Positions 32,785-42,445 of a stretch of 64,000 nucleotides of DNA are shown one piece after another. Position numbers and translations under genes: made by a program. Below the pieces are notes generated by a model that was not told the origin of the DNA, searched no databases, and saw only the letters and a list, made by a program, of their open reading frames with translations. The stretch comes from Blastococcus saxobsidens (GTDB taxonomy: Bacteria > Actinomycetota > Actinomycetes > Mycobacteriales > Geodermatophilaceae), in contig NZ_POQT01000006.1 in the NCBI RefSeq assembly GCF_002938435.1, forward strand, positions 109,821 to 173,820, written 5' to 3'. The stretch's first letter is position 1; every line of letters starts with the position of its first letter.

Positions 32785-33420
32785 GGGGCGCCGCCCGGTC
32801 CACCAGTGGAAGCCTCCGGGCGGCAGGCGGCGCCCTGCGCCTCCGAGGCGACACCGTTGTGCCCGCAGCCGCCGCTCACACGCCACCACCTCCAGGACCG
32901 ACCGGGCAGGCCGGGTCGGCCTGTCACGCGGCGGGGCGACCGGGCGGTCGGATCCCGCCGTGAGAGCAGATCGGGTACCGCCGCCACCGTGGCACAGCAC
33001 GACCGGGCGCGAAAGCGGGAGGCTCACGCCAAGGGGGGTCCGGGGGGACCGCCATGACCGGCATGACCGGCATCGTCTGCGCTGAGGGGTTGTCCGGTCT
33101 GACGTCAACCGGGAGAAATGCGTGGCGGAAGTACGGTGTCCCCCCTCGGACACCACGTTGAGCCTCCACGGCCGTGAGGCCGGTGGGGATCCACCTGTCT
33201 CTGCGTCGGCACATGCGCGGGATCTCTGCCCCACCGGGCACACCGTCGTGGGCTCCGCGGCGCTCGCTGGAGAGCGGAGTCCGGGTGCTCCTCCACGGCG
33301 CCCACACCGCGTCGCTGGACGTGCATGCCGGATGCCTAAGGACCACCGGTGCGCTATGAAGTCCTCCGCGCGGACTGCACCGGTCCGCTCGTCCGGCGAC
33401 CGACCACCACGGGAGTGCAC
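32785..33420. other. Non-coding boundary of the hydrogenase island
   Basis: About 640 bases without a supportable gene. It contains three tandem partial copies of CATGACCGG (near 33053-33070) and dispersed repeat copy 4. Short open frames exist on both strands but none shows a recognisable domain. Confidence 0.5.
33120..33157. repeat. Dispersed repeat, copy 4 (divergent)
   Basis: GCGTGGCGGAAGTACGGTGT followed by CCCCCCTC and GGACACC. The GGTGTC/GGACACC hairpin is kept, while the left part is closer to copy 5 (GTGTGCGGAACC) than to copies 1-3. Confidence 0.55.
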
Positions 33421-34182
33421 GTGCAGCCGACCGACATGCGCGGCAGCGTCGCGCCCGGCACGGTCGTCCTGGTGACCGGTGGCGCGCGCGGCATCGGCGC
33501 CGAGCTGAGCCGGTACCTGGCCGCCCAGGGAGCGGCCGTGGTCGCCGCCGACCTCGTCGAGGCCGTCGGCGACGCGGGCGACCCGGACGTCACCCACGTG
33601 CAGGCCGACGTGAGCGACGAGACGTCGTGGCGGCAGCTGGTGACGACGGTCCTCGATCGGCACGGCCGCATCGACGCGCTGGTCAACAACGCGGCCATCT
33701 ACCAGGGCCTCGGCGCCAAGCGGCCGTTCACCGACATCACGGTCGACGAATGGGACCGGGTCATGGCGGTGAACACCCGTGGCGTGTGGCTGGGCATGCG
33801 CGCCGTCCACCCGGTCATGAAGGCCCAGGGAGGAGGCCGCGTGGTGAACATCGCCTCGTCCACCGTGCACAGCGGCGTGCCCTACTTCGCCCACTACACC
33901 GCCTCCAAGGGTGCGGTGATCGCGCTGACCCGCAGCGTCGCGCGTGAGGTCGGTCGGGACGGCATCACGGTGAACGCCGTCGCGCCCGGGCTGGTCGAGA
34001 CCGACGCCACCCGAGCCCTCAACGACGACGACTACCTGGCGTCGGCCGCCGGGCACCGCGCCGTCCCCCGCCCGATGGAGCCCGGGGACCTGGCGCCGGT
34101 GGTGTCGTTCCTCTGCTCCTCCGGCAGCGGGTTCATCACCGGGCAGACGGTCATCGTGGACGGCGGCGTCACCTTCAGCTGA
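33421..34182 (+). CDS. Short-chain dehydrogenase/reductase
   Basis: A 253-residue classical SDR. The NAD(P) motif is TGGARGIG, followed by NNAAIY, catalytic Ser in NIASSTVHSG and YTASK (Tyr-x3-Lys). GLVETDATRAL and SGFITGQTVIVDGG complete the fold. The GTG at 33421 has GGGAG five bases upstream; an ATG at 33436 is possible. No operon partner indicates the substrate. Confidence 0.9.
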   Translation: MQPTDMRGSVAPGTVVLVTGGARGIGAELSRYLAAQGAAVVAADLVEAVGDAGDPDVTHVQADVSDETSWRQLVTTVLDRHGRIDALVNNAAIYQGLGAKRPFTDITVDEWDRVMAVNTRGVWLGMRAVHPVMKAQGGGRVVNIASSTVHSGVPYFAHYTASKGAVIALTRSVAREVGRDGITVNAVAPGLVETDATRALNDDDYLASAAGHRAVPRPMEPGDLAPVVSFLCSSGSGFITGQTVIVDGGVTFS

Positions 34183-34369
34183 CGCCGCTGACGTCCGCTA
34201 CCCGCTCACCGCTGGTACCGGAATGCAGCGGCCCGACAGACCCGTCCCTCACGTCCCCTCGCAGAACACCGGCAGTGACCGCGTGGGCCGCGACCAGATC
34301 TCTGGACGCGTCGAGGACGGGCGGGCACGCTGCGCACATGGCAGCGGCCGTTCACGAAGGAGCGCGGTC

Positions 34370-34540
34370 ATGAAGGAACTGAAGTGCCGGGACGCAGGAT
34401 TCGACTGCGACGCCGTCGTCCACGGCGAGACGACCGATGAGGTCATGGCCCAGGCCGCGCCGCACGCCGAACAGGTGCACGGCGTGGACGTCACGCCCGA
34501 GCTGGCGGACCAGATCAAAGGACTGATCAGGGAGCGGTGA
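34370..34540 (+). CDS. DUF1059 small protein
   Basis: A 56-residue protein (MKELKCRDAGFDCDAVVHGE...) with GAAGGAG upstream. The two N-terminal cysteines and the HAEQVHGVDVTPEL segment match DUF1059, as in the hydrogenase-island copy at 24765. Function unknown. Confidence 0.85.
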   Translation: MKELKCRDAGFDCDAVVHGETTDEVMAQAAPHAEQVHGVDVTPELADQIKGLIRER

Positions 34541-34780
34541 CCCCGGTCTGTCGCCGTCCTCGGAAGCACCCCCACGGCACGACGGGATGACGCTGCATGC
34601 CCTGCGGCGGCCGACGAAGGCGAAGGGCGTCGCCCCGTGACCGCCTCGAGGCGAACCTCCGTCGGTGCGGTGTTCGGCACAGCCGCGGCCCCGCGCAGCG
34701 GACCGTTGTGAAACGCCCGGAGACAGGAGCACCATCTCGGTGCGGGGGTCCGACCAACCACATCCCACGCGGAGACAGCC

Positions 34781-35401
34781 ATGGAGCCGACCTCGAGCAC
34801 CACACCTGCCGAGACCACGGTCGTGCGCACCCGGGCGGAGACGGTCGGGGCACTGGCGATGGTGGCCGGAGCCCTGTTCGCTCTGGGCGCACTGGTCAGC
34901 AGCGCCGTCGACTGGGCCTGGTTCGCCATCCTCATCGGATTCGGCCTGCTCGTCTACGTCATCCCGCAACTGCACCGTGTGCAGGCGCCGGCCGACGGCT
35001 GGGCCGGCAGGGCGGGCAGCGTGCTGGTGGCCGCGGGCGCCGGGCTGGTCGTCGCCCTCGGCGTCGTCTTCCTCGTCCTGGAAGCGGTCGGCGATCCCGG
35101 GGAGCCCGCGTGGGCCGAAGTACTCTGGATGATCGGCTTCCTCGCGTTCCTCGTCGGCATCGTGCTCTTCGCCGTCGGCAGCGCCATCGGGAAGAGGTTC
35201 CCTCCGGGCGCCCCGCTGCTCATGCTGTTCGGCCTCGTCGCCGCGGTGGCGATCGACATGGCCACCGGCGCCTTCTTCGAGGACGACTCGAGCACCACCG
35301 AATGGGGCTTCTTCATCGGCGTCCCGTTGTTCGGGCTGGGCCTGGCCTGGATGGGCTACGCCCTCAGGAGCGCCTCTCCGAGGCCCCAGGTGAGCAACTG
35401 A
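34781..35401 (+). CDS. Multi-pass membrane protein, unknown function
   Basis: A 206-residue protein with about six hydrophobic helices (for example VGALAMVAGALFALGALVSS, FAILIGFGLLVYVIPQ, VLVAAGAGLVVALGVVFLVL). The N-terminal 25 residues are polar. No transport signature is recognised. Stands alone between the DUF1059 gene and the convergent regulator. Confidence 0.82.
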   Translation: MEPTSSTTPAETTVVRTRAETVGALAMVAGALFALGALVSSAVDWAWFAILIGFGLLVYVIPQLHRVQAPADGWAGRAGSVLVAAGAGLVVALGVVFLVLEAVGDPGEPAWAEVLWMIGFLAFLVGIVLFAVGSAIGKRFPPGAPLLMLFGLVAAVAIDMATGAFFEDDSSTTEWGFFIGVPLFGLGLAWMGYALRSASPRPQVSN

Positions 35402-35457
35402 CCGACAGCCGGCCGGGTCGGTGAGCTGCAGCCGTACGGGCAGCGAGCACGTCGCGC

Positions 35458-36453
35458 TCACGCACCGTCGGTGACGCGGAACCGCTGCCGGTAGGACGTG
35501 GGCGTGGTGGCGTAGGCCGCGGTGAAGTTCTGGCGGAAGGTCACCGCACTCCGGAAGCCGCAGGCACGCGCCGTCCGTTCGATCGACCAGGTGGTGGTCT
35601 CCAGCAGCCGCCGGGCCTCCTCCAGCCGCTGGCTCAGGACCCAGCGGGCAGGTGAGGTGCCGACCGCCTCGGTGAACCGGCGGGTGAAGTTGCGCCCGCT
35701 CATCCGGGCGTGGCCGGCCAGCTCGTCGACGGTCAGGTCCCGGTCCAGGTTGGCCAGGGCCCACTCCATGGTCGCGCCGATCCGGCCCGCCCCGCCCGGA
35801 TCGGGGACGGGCCGCCGGACGAACTGCGCCTGGTCCCCGTCGCGGTGCGGCGCCACCACCAGGTGCCGGGCCAGCGTGCCGGCCGCGGCGCTGCCGAGGT
35901 GGGTGCGGACCACGTGCAGGCAGGCGTCCAGGCCGGAGGCGGTGCCGGCGGACGTGAGGACGTCGCCGTGGTCGAGGTACAAGGCGGAGGCGTTGACCTG
36001 GACCGCGGCCCGGCGCTGCTGCAGCAGCGGTGCCGCCGCCCAGTGCGTCACGGCGCCCCGGCCGTCGAGGAGGGCGCTGTCGGTGACGGGGAACGCGCCG
36101 AGGCACAGACCGACGACGGTCGAGCCACCTGCGTGCGCGCGGCTGACCACGTCGACCAGGTCCTCGCCGGCCGGCGGCAGATCGGTGGGCCAGGACGGCA
36201 GCACCACGATGTCGGCGCCCGGCACCACCTCGGGTCCGGCGACGTCCTCGACGAGCAGGCCCTCGGCCGTGCGGATGCCGCGCCCGTCCTGCGTCCACAC
36301 GCGGGTGCGCCAGCCGGGCGCCAGGCCGAGCCGCGACACCTCGCCGAACACCAGCAGAGGGGTGGCCAGGTGGAACATCGTCATGCCGTCGAAGGCGTGC
36401 ACCGCGATGTCCACGCTTGTCCTGATCTCATCGTCCATCGGCTGACCTGCCAC
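35458..36453 (-). CDS. GlxA-type AraC-family regulator with DJ-1/PfpI domain
   Basis: A 331-residue protein. Residues about 10-180 are a DJ-1/PfpI domain (VDIAVHAFDGMTMFHLATPL, and the nucleophile-elbow region VVGLCLGAFPVTDSALL). Residues about 215-325 hold two AraC helix-turn-helix units (LTVDELAGHARMSGRNFTRRF and WSIERTARACGFRSAVTFRQNF). It is divergent from the isochorismatase gene, its likely target. A start at the ATG at 36438 is also possible. Confidence 0.9.
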   Translation of the reverse strand: MAGQPMDDEIRTSVDIAVHAFDGMTMFHLATPLLVFGEVSRLGLAPGWRTRVWTQDGRGIRTAEGLLVEDVAGPEVVPGADIVVLPSWPTDLPPAGEDLVDVVSRAHAGGSTVVGLCLGAFPVTDSALLDGRGAVTHWAAAPLLQQRRAAVQVNASALYLDHGDVLTSAGTASGLDACLHVVRTHLGSAAAGTLARHLVVAPHRDGDQAQFVRRPVPDPGGAGRIGATMEWALANLDRDLTVDELAGHARMSGRNFTRRFTEAVGTSPARWVLSQRLEEARRLLETTTWSIERTARACGFRSAVTFRQNFTAAYATTPTSYRQRFRVTDGA

Positions 36454-36519
36454 TCACGGTACGCCCGGGGCAGGCGGCAACCTGGGGTGTCACCGCCGTC
36501 CACCCAGGGAGAACCCGAC

Positions 36520-37161
36520 ATGTCCGCCCCCCGCCGCGCCCTCGTCGTGATCGACGTGCAGAACGACTACTTCGACGGACCGCTGGAGATCCGGTACCCG
36601 CCGCGCGAGGACTCCCTGGCCCGCATCGGTTCCGCCATGGACGTCGCGGCCGAGCACGGGCTCCCGGTCGTCGTCGTCCGGCACGAGCTGCCCGAGGGCG
36701 CGCCGGTCTTCGCGGCCGGCTCCGCCGGGCAGGCGCTGCACCCGGACGTCGAGAAGCGCACGACGGACGCGCACAAGCGGGTGACCAAGAGCCGGGCGAG
36801 CGTCTTCGCCGGCACCGACGTCGCCTCGTGGCTCGCCGACAAGCAGGTCGACTGCATCACGCTGGTCGGCTACATGACCAACAACTGCGTCATCGGGACC
36901 GCGGCCGCCGCCGAGGACCTGGGCATCGCCGTGGAGGTCCTCTCCGACGCCACCGGCGCCATCGACATCGTGAACGACGCCGGCAGCGCCTCCGCCCGCC
37001 AGGTCCACGAGACCCTCATGGCGCTGCTGAACTCGAACTTCGCCGCCGTCGCCACCACCGCGGCGTGGACGGGAGCCGTCGAGCAGGGTCAGGTCCTCGC
37101 GGGCAGCGACCTCGGGACGTCCGCCGTCCAGGGCCGGGCCACCTACGACGCCACGGCGTAA
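36520..37161 (+). CDS. Isochorismatase-family cysteine hydrolase
   Basis: A 213-residue protein with the family triad: Asp in LVVIDVQNDYF, Lys in THKRVTKSRASVF (HKRVTK) and nucleophile Cys in GYMTNNCVIGTA. These enzymes hydrolyse amides such as nicotinamide or N-carbamoyl compounds. Divergent from the GlxA-type regulator, suggesting an inducible catabolic hydrolase. A strong hairpin follows downstream. Confidence 0.9.
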   Translation: MSAPRRALVVIDVQNDYFDGPLEIRYPPREDSLARIGSAMDVAAEHGLPVVVVRHELPEGAPVFAAGSAGQALHPDVEKRTTDAHKRVTKSRASVFAGTDVASWLADKQVDCITLVGYMTNNCVIGTAAAAEDLGIAVEVLSDATGAIDIVNDAGSASARQVHETLMALLNSNFAAVATTAAWTGAVEQGQVLAGSDLGTSAVQGRATYDATA

Positions 37162-37204
37162 GCGCCTCCACTCACGCCCCGGCGGTCCGTGCTCGACGTC
37201 GCGG

Positions 37205-37240
37205 GCGTGTGCGGAACCAGCGTGTCGCAGCACGGACACG
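37205..37240. repeat. Dispersed repeat, copy 5 (divergent)
   Basis: GCGTGTGCGGAACCAGCGTG then TCGCAGCA and CGGACACG. The GTGTGCG start and the GTGTC/GGACAC arms are kept. It directly abuts the long hairpin at 37240, as copy 1 abuts the hairpin at 4682. Confidence 0.55.
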
Positions 37241-37282
37241 ACCGACGGAGCCCCACGGTGCACCCGTGGGGCTCCGTCGGTC
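37240..37282 (+). terminator. Long GC-rich hairpin
   Basis: A 19-bp perfect stem, beginning GACCGACGGAGCCCCACGG (37240-37258), closes a five-base loop TGCAC; the other arm is 37264-37282. It lies 80 bases after the isochorismatase stop and 190 before the acyl-CoA dehydrogenase. No U-run follows, as is common for terminators in high-GC actinobacteria. Confidence 0.75.
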
Positions 37283-37472
37283 CGGGGAGGGCGTCGCTCC
37301 CGTCGTCATGACGGCGGAGCCGGCTGGTCCGAGTGCCGGTCCCGGTTCGAGGGCCGTCCGCGTGCTGTGCCACGCTCGGCTCCCGGTCGAACTGGACCAT
37401 GTCGTTGCCGCGCTCCCCGCCGCGCACCCCGCGGGGACGGCGTTGCACCGACCCAGCTGAGAGGGACATCTG

Positions 37473-38768
37473 ATGCAGACCGCTGAACCGACGGAGCTCT
37501 TCGACCTGCGCATGAGCGAGGCGGCCCGGCCGCTCCTCGACCGCGTGGTCCGGTTCCTCGAGGACGTGGTCGCGCCGATGCAGGAGGAGTACTTCAGGCT
37601 GGGCGAGGCACGCGTCGACCGGTGGACGTACGCGCCGGGTCAGCTCGAGGCGCTCGACGCGGCCAAGGCCAGGGCCAAGGAGGCCGGCCTGTGGAACTTT
37701 TTCCTGCCCGACTCCGAGGTCGGCGGCCTGACCAACCTCGACTACGCCTACATCGCCGTCGAGCTCGGCAAGTACCCGCTCGGCTCCGAGACGCTCAACT
37801 GCTCCGCCCCCGACACCGGCAACATGGAGGTCCTCGAACGCGTCGGGACCCCGGAGCAGAAGGCCCAGTGGCTCGAGCCGCTGCTCAACGGCGAGATCCG
37901 GTCCGCCTACGCCATGACCGAGCCCGACGTCGCCAGCTCCGACGCCAGGAACATCCGGCTCCAGGCGGTGCGCGACGGCGACGAGTACGTCCTCAACGGC
38001 GAGAAGTACTACATCTCCGGCGCCGGCGACCCGCGCTGCACGATCATGATCGTCATGTGCCAGACGGACGCGAACGCGCCGGCGCACATGCAGCAGTCCC
38101 AGATCCTGGTACCGATGGATACCCCCGGCGTCGACGTGCTGGGCCCCATGACCGTGTTCGGCCGTGACGATGCCCCCCACGGCCACATGCACATCCGGTT
38201 CACCGACGTGCGCGTCCCCGCCTCCAACATGCTCCTCGGCGAGGGCCGTGGCTTCGAGATCAGCCAGGTGCGGCTGGGCCCCGGGCGCATCCACCACTGC
38301 ATGCGCGCCATCGGCCAGGGCGAGAAGGCCCTCGAGCTGATGATCCGCCGCGCCAAGTTCCGGGAGGCGTTCGGCAAGCCCGTGCTGGACCTCGGCAAGA
38401 ACATGGAGACGGTGTCGCGGGCACGCATCGAGCTCGACGCCTGCCGGCTCATGGTGCTGAAGGCCGCCAAAGCGATGGACGTCCTCGGCAACTCCCAGGC
38501 CCGCGTCTACGTCTCGGCGGTGAAGGCGATGGTGCCGGAGAAGGTCTGCCAGATCATCGACCAGGCCATCCAGATCCACGGCGCCACCGGGGTGTCGCAG
38601 TGGACGCCGCTGGCCGACATGTACACCGCCCAGCGCACCCTCCGCCTGGCCGACGGGCCCGACGAGGTGCACCACTTCGTCGTCGCCCGCCACGAGGCCG
38701 GTCGCTACGCCGAACCCGCCCCCGGCCGCGCCGAAGCCCACGGCGACGGCGTCTTCGCCGGCCCCTGA
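37473..38768 (+). CDS. Acyl-CoA dehydrogenase family protein
   Basis: A 431-residue flavoprotein. It shows AYAMTEPDVASSDARNI (FAD-binding signature), YISGAGDPRCTIMIVM, RVPASNMLLGEGRGFEI, RAKFREAFGKPVLDL and QIIDQAIQIHGATGVSQ. These are typical of the broad-specificity FadE-like branch with about 400-430 residues. GAGAGGGA precedes the ATG. The acyl substrate is not readable. It stands alone after the hairpin. Confidence 0.93.
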   Translation: MQTAEPTELFDLRMSEAARPLLDRVVRFLEDVVAPMQEEYFRLGEARVDRWTYAPGQLEALDAAKARAKEAGLWNFFLPDSEVGGLTNLDYAYIAVELGKYPLGSETLNCSAPDTGNMEVLERVGTPEQKAQWLEPLLNGEIRSAYAMTEPDVASSDARNIRLQAVRDGDEYVLNGEKYYISGAGDPRCTIMIVMCQTDANAPAHMQQSQILVPMDTPGVDVLGPMTVFGRDDAPHGHMHIRFTDVRVPASNMLLGEGRGFEISQVRLGPGRIHHCMRAIGQGEKALELMIRRAKFREAFGKPVLDLGKNMETVSRARIELDACRLMVLKAAKAMDVLGNSQARVYVSAVKAMVPEKVCQIIDQAIQIHGATGVSQWTPLADMYTAQRTLRLADGPDEVHHFVVARHEAGRYAEPAPGRAEAHGDGVFAGP

Positions 38769-38971
38769 GTACGCGGCGGTTCCGCGCAGCCGCACCAGGC
38801 CGCTGTGCGCGACCCGCGGCCACGGGTCGTGAGCCTGAAAGCGTGCGACGACCAACCGTCCGACGAGAGCGCGTGGGGACCGACGGCCACAGTCGTACAT
38901 ACGGCCCGACAGGTCCGGGCCAGGACCCATGCCGTGTCGAGCCGCTCCCCCGTGGTCGGCCACGCCTCCCC

Positions 38972-40558
38972 TCAGCTCTGGACGCTGCCCATCTGCGGCG
39001 CTTCCTCCGATTCGATCGCCCGGGCGGCGCTGTGCCCCTTCAGCAGCAGGACGGCCACCGCGAGGGCGGCGACCGCAGCCAGGAGCCCGAGGCCGGTGCT
39101 CTCCGTGAATCCGGAGACCAGGTAGCCCACCGCGGACGCCGACGCAGCCACCAGGGCGTAGGGCAACTGGGTGGTCACGTGGTCGATGAGGTGCACCCCG
39201 GACCCGATCGAGGACAGGATCGTGGTATCCGACAGCGGCGACGTGTGGTCGCCGAAGATCGCGCCGGCGAGCACCGCGCCGAAGACCGGGATGAGCAACG
39301 CGCTGTCGAGGGAGAGCGCGATCTCGGCCGCGATCGGCAGCAGCAGACCGAAGGTCCCGAACGTGCTGCCGATGGAGAAGGCGATGAACGAGGCGAGCAC
39401 GAAGAGGATCACCGGCAGCAGGGCCAGGGGCAGTGCCTCGTCGATCACGCCGGCCAAGTACTCGCCGATGCCCAGTTCCCCGATGACCTCGGCGGTGATC
39501 CAGGCGAGGAAGAGCACCGCGGCCGCGAAGAACATCGACCGCACCCCCGATACGGCGGCCTTGCCGATCACCCGGCCCGGTGTCCGTCGGGCCAGCAGCA
39601 TGGCGGCGGCCACGAGACAGGCCGCGATGGTGCCGTAGAAGAGCGCCAGGATGACGTCGGTGGCGGCCAGGATGTCCATGGGTGCCAGCGAGCCCTCGGC
39701 CCCGGCGATGCCGATCCACAGTGCGCCGACGACGGTGACGGCGATCAGGGTGAGGACGGGCAGGGACAGGTCGCGGACGCGGCCGTCCTCGCGCACCGGC
39801 AGGTCCCGGTCGGTCTCGCCGGGCGGGAGGCCGTGTGCGGCGTCGTAGAGCACGTTCTGCTCGATCGCGGTCCGCTCGTGCCGGCGCATGGGGCCGATGT
39901 CGATGCTGAACCACGCCACCGCGACGACCAGCAGCAGGGCGGTGATCGGGTAGAGCATCGCCGGGATGGACTGCAGGTACGCCTCGTAGCCGTTGAGCCC
40001 GCCCACCTCGTTCTCGTCCAGGATGCCGGTCATCGTCGCTGCGATGAATGCTGCCCAGCCCGAGATCGGTACCAGGATGATCACCGGGGCGGCGGTCGAG
40101 TCCACCAGGTAGGACAGCTTGGCGCGGGACACGCGGTGCTGGTCGGTGATCGAGCGACTGACCGTGCCGCCGACCAGGCTGCTGAACGCGTCGTCGAAGA
40201 AGATCACGATGCCGGTGACGACCGGCACGAACTGCGCCTGGCTGCGGGTGCGCACCCGGCGGACGGCCCACGCGGCGAAGGCCAGCAGCCCACCGGACAC
40301 GTAGATCAGAGAAGTCAGGACCCCGATGAGGACGACGGCGACGAGGATGTAGACCTCCTCGGCGATCTCGCCGTCGGCGACGATGAGCCCCGAGGCCGCC
40401 TCCCCGACGAACTCGAGAGCGCCCAGGACGTCCCACTCGGCGTACATGAGGGCACCGAGCACGATGCCGACGCCGAGCGAGATCAGGATCCGCCGGGTGG
40501 CGATCGCCAGGACGATCGTCACGAGCGGCGGCAGCAGCGACAGGATCGACGGTTCCAC
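38972..40558 (-). CDS. NhaC-family Na+/H+ antiporter-like membrane protein
   Basis: A 528-residue protein with a GTG start and about 12-14 membrane helices. Conserved NhaC features are GIVIFFDDAFSSLVGG, SRAKLSYLVDSTAAPV, IAFSIGSTFGTFGLLLPIA and AGAIFGDHTSPLSDTTILSS. Related proteins exchange Na+ for H+ or carry organic acids with Na+. Precedes the fumarylacetoacetate hydrolase gene on the same strand (77-base gap), so it may import that enzyme's substrate (inferred). Confidence 0.9.
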   Translation of the reverse strand: MEPSILSLLPPLVTIVLAIATRRILISLGVGIVLGALMYAEWDVLGALEFVGEAASGLIVADGEIAEEVYILVAVVLIGVLTSLIYVSGGLLAFAAWAVRRVRTRSQAQFVPVVTGIVIFFDDAFSSLVGGTVSRSITDQHRVSRAKLSYLVDSTAAPVIILVPISGWAAFIAATMTGILDENEVGGLNGYEAYLQSIPAMLYPITALLLVVAVAWFSIDIGPMRRHERTAIEQNVLYDAAHGLPPGETDRDLPVREDGRVRDLSLPVLTLIAVTVVGALWIGIAGAEGSLAPMDILAATDVILALFYGTIAACLVAAAMLLARRTPGRVIGKAAVSGVRSMFFAAAVLFLAWITAEVIGELGIGEYLAGVIDEALPLALLPVILFVLASFIAFSIGSTFGTFGLLLPIAAEIALSLDSALLIPVFGAVLAGAIFGDHTSPLSDTTILSSIGSGVHLIDHVTTQLPYALVAASASAVGYLVSGFTESTGLGLLAAVAALAVAVLLLKGHSAARAIESEEAPQMGSVQS

Positions 40559-40636
40559 GAGCCCTCCTCGATGGTGCGGGTGTGGTGTTCCCCTGGTCCA
40601 CGGCGGCGCTGCAGCGGCCGTGGACCAGGACAGCGC

Positions 40637-41500
40637 TCAGCCGGGATCGGCCACCAGCGGGGTGACCAGGCGCCCCATGCCTTCGATCTCGCACACGACC
40701 TCGTCGCCCGGCTGCAGCCAGACCTGCTCGGCCATCCCGAGGATCACGCCCTCCGGGGTGCCGGTGTAGATGACGTCGCCCGGGTCGAGGGTCATGATCT
40801 GCGACAGGTCGCTCACCAGTTCGGCCACGGAGAAGACCATGTCCCTGGTGTTGGAGCTCTGGCGCAGGTCGCCGTTGACCCAGCACTGCAGGTCCAGGCC
40901 CTGCGGGTCGGGGATCTCGTCAGCGGTCACCACGTAGGGCCCCAGCGGCGCGAAGCCGTCGATCGCCTTTCCGTACATCCACTGCGAGCTGCGCATCTGC
41001 AGCTCACGCGCGGACAGGTCGTTGCCGGTCGCGTACCCGAACACGTGGTCCAGCGCGCGGTCCTCACTCACGTTCCTCGCGCTCCGGCCGATCACGGCCA
41101 CCAGCTCGACCTCGTAGTCGGCCTTCTCGGTGACCGCGGGGATGGCCACCGCTTCCCCGGAGGCAGCCAAGCTGTTCGCGTACTTGGCGAAGTAGATCGG
41201 GCGCTCCGGTACCGGCATGCCGCCCTCGGCGGCGTGCTTCCGATAGTTCAGGCCGACGCAGATGATCTTGCCGGCGTCGGGCACCGCAGGCGCGAGCCGG
41301 AGCTGCTCGACGGGGACGACGTCGGAGGCGGACTCGGCCGCCTGTCGCACCCGCTGCAGCGCCTCCGGACCTGCCGCGGCGAGCGACCGGACCGTCGACC
41401 GGCCGCCGTCGCCTGCGGCCTCGCTGACGTCGGCGACGCCCGCATCCGTCTCGACACCGAGGCGGATGCCGCCCTCGCCGTGGAAGGCCAGGAGCTTCAC
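40637..41500 (-). CDS. Fumarylacetoacetate hydrolase family protein
   Basis: A 287-residue protein; GTG start at 41500. The catalytic C-terminal domain is complete: CVGLNYRKHAAEGG, EVELVAVIGRSARNVSED, YATGNDLSARELQ, QWMYGKAIDGFAPLGPYVV, DLSQIMTLDPGDVIYTGTPEGV and EIEGMGRLVTPLV. The metal-binding acids are within this set. The family includes acylpyruvases, 2-oxo-hept-3-ene-dioate hydratases and related C-C hydrolases of aromatic degradation; the exact substrate is open. Confidence 0.92.
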   Translation of the reverse strand: MKLLAFHGEGGIRLGVETDAGVADVSEAAGDGGRSTVRSLAAAGPEALQRVRQAAESASDVVPVEQLRLAPAVPDAGKIICVGLNYRKHAAEGGMPVPERPIYFAKYANSLAASGEAVAIPAVTEKADYEVELVAVIGRSARNVSEDRALDHVFGYATGNDLSARELQMRSSQWMYGKAIDGFAPLGPYVVTADEIPDPQGLDLQCWVNGDLRQSSNTRDMVFSVAELVSDLSQIMTLDPGDVIYTGTPEGVILGMAEQVWLQPGDEVVCEIEGMGRLVTPLVADPG

Positions 41501-41666
41501 CTCGCCGCTCCCGACGTCGGGATGGGGTGCCGCCTGGCGCTCACTGGAGTGATCTTCGTCACGTGCGGCATCATGGGCGCCGGGTCGGTGCGGGTCAAGG
41601 GTCGACGGGCGGGCAGGTCCTGCGGGCGGGCCCGGTGGACGTCGTCGAGAGGACGGAGGTGAGGCG

Positions 41667-42326
41667 ATGGGAGCCGGCTGGCCGACGGACGTCGATCCCC
41701 ACCTCGCCCCGGAGCCCGAGCGGTCCGCGCTGCTGGTCATCGACACGCAGGTCGACTTCCTCGACGGGGGCAGCAGCCCCATCGCGGGCACCAGCGCCGT
41801 CGTCCCCACCATCGCGCGCCTCGTGCGTGGCTTTCGGGCCGCCGGCCGCCCGGTGGTTCACGTGATCCGGCTCTACGACGGCGACGACGTCGACCTCCCA
41901 CGCCGCTCGCTCATCGCCTCCGGGGCTCCCGTGGTGCGCCCGGGTTCCGCGGGGTCGCAACTCGCGCCCGACCTGCGGCCCGCGCCCGACGTCCGGTTGT
42001 CGCCTCGCGACCTGCTGGCCGGGGAGCTACAGCCGCTGGGCCCCCGGGAGTGGGCGATGTGGAAGCCGCGCTGGGGCGCCTTCCACCGCACGCCGCTGGA
42101 TGCCCACCTGCGTGCGCTCGGCGTCGGCACCGTCGTGGTCGCGGGGTGCAACTACGCCAACTGTCCCCGGGCGACCCTGTACGGAGCCAGCGAGCACGAC
42201 TACCGCACGGTGATCGCCGCGGACGCGATCTCCGGTCTGGACGCTCGGCACCTCGAGGAGGCGGCCCGGATCGGCGTCCTGCACGCGACGACCACAGACA
42301 TCTTGGCGCGGCTGTCGCGGGGCTGA
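41667..42326 (+). CDS. Isochorismatase-family cysteine hydrolase (second)
   Basis: A 219-residue protein. Asp in ALLVIDTQVDFLDGG, Lys in MWKPRWGAFHRTPLD and Cys in VVVAGCNYANCPRATLYGASEHDY form the triad. It differs clearly from the copy at 36520. GGAGGTGAGGCG precedes the ATG. Divergent from the fumarylacetoacetate hydrolase gene, so the two may share a pathway. Confidence 0.9.
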   Translation: MGAGWPTDVDPHLAPEPERSALLVIDTQVDFLDGGSSPIAGTSAVVPTIARLVRGFRAAGRPVVHVIRLYDGDDVDLPRRSLIASGAPVVRPGSAGSQLAPDLRPAPDVRLSPRDLLAGELQPLGPREWAMWKPRWGAFHRTPLDAHLRALGVGTVVVAGCNYANCPRATLYGASEHDYRTVIAADAISGLDARHLEEAARIGVLHATTTDILARLSRG

Positions 42327-42445
42327 CCGCGACGCTCGTCCCCGTCCACCCCGGGTCCAGCCGGGGTTCCTCCGCCTCCGGCCGGGACCGCCGGCCTTTC
42401 AGCCGACGTGCCAGTACCGGCGGACCAGCTCCTCGCGGGCGTCGT

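Noticed and set aside
32785..33420. Short frames in the gap after the hydrogenase island
   Set aside because: None has a ribosome-binding site with a recognisable domain, and they overlap dispersed repeat copy 4.
38600..41662. Very long open frame opposite the antiporter and fumarylacetoacetate hydrolase genes
   Set aside because: It is the antisense shadow of well-supported membrane-protein and hydrolase genes; its translation is repetitive His/Gly/Arg/Asp sequence.
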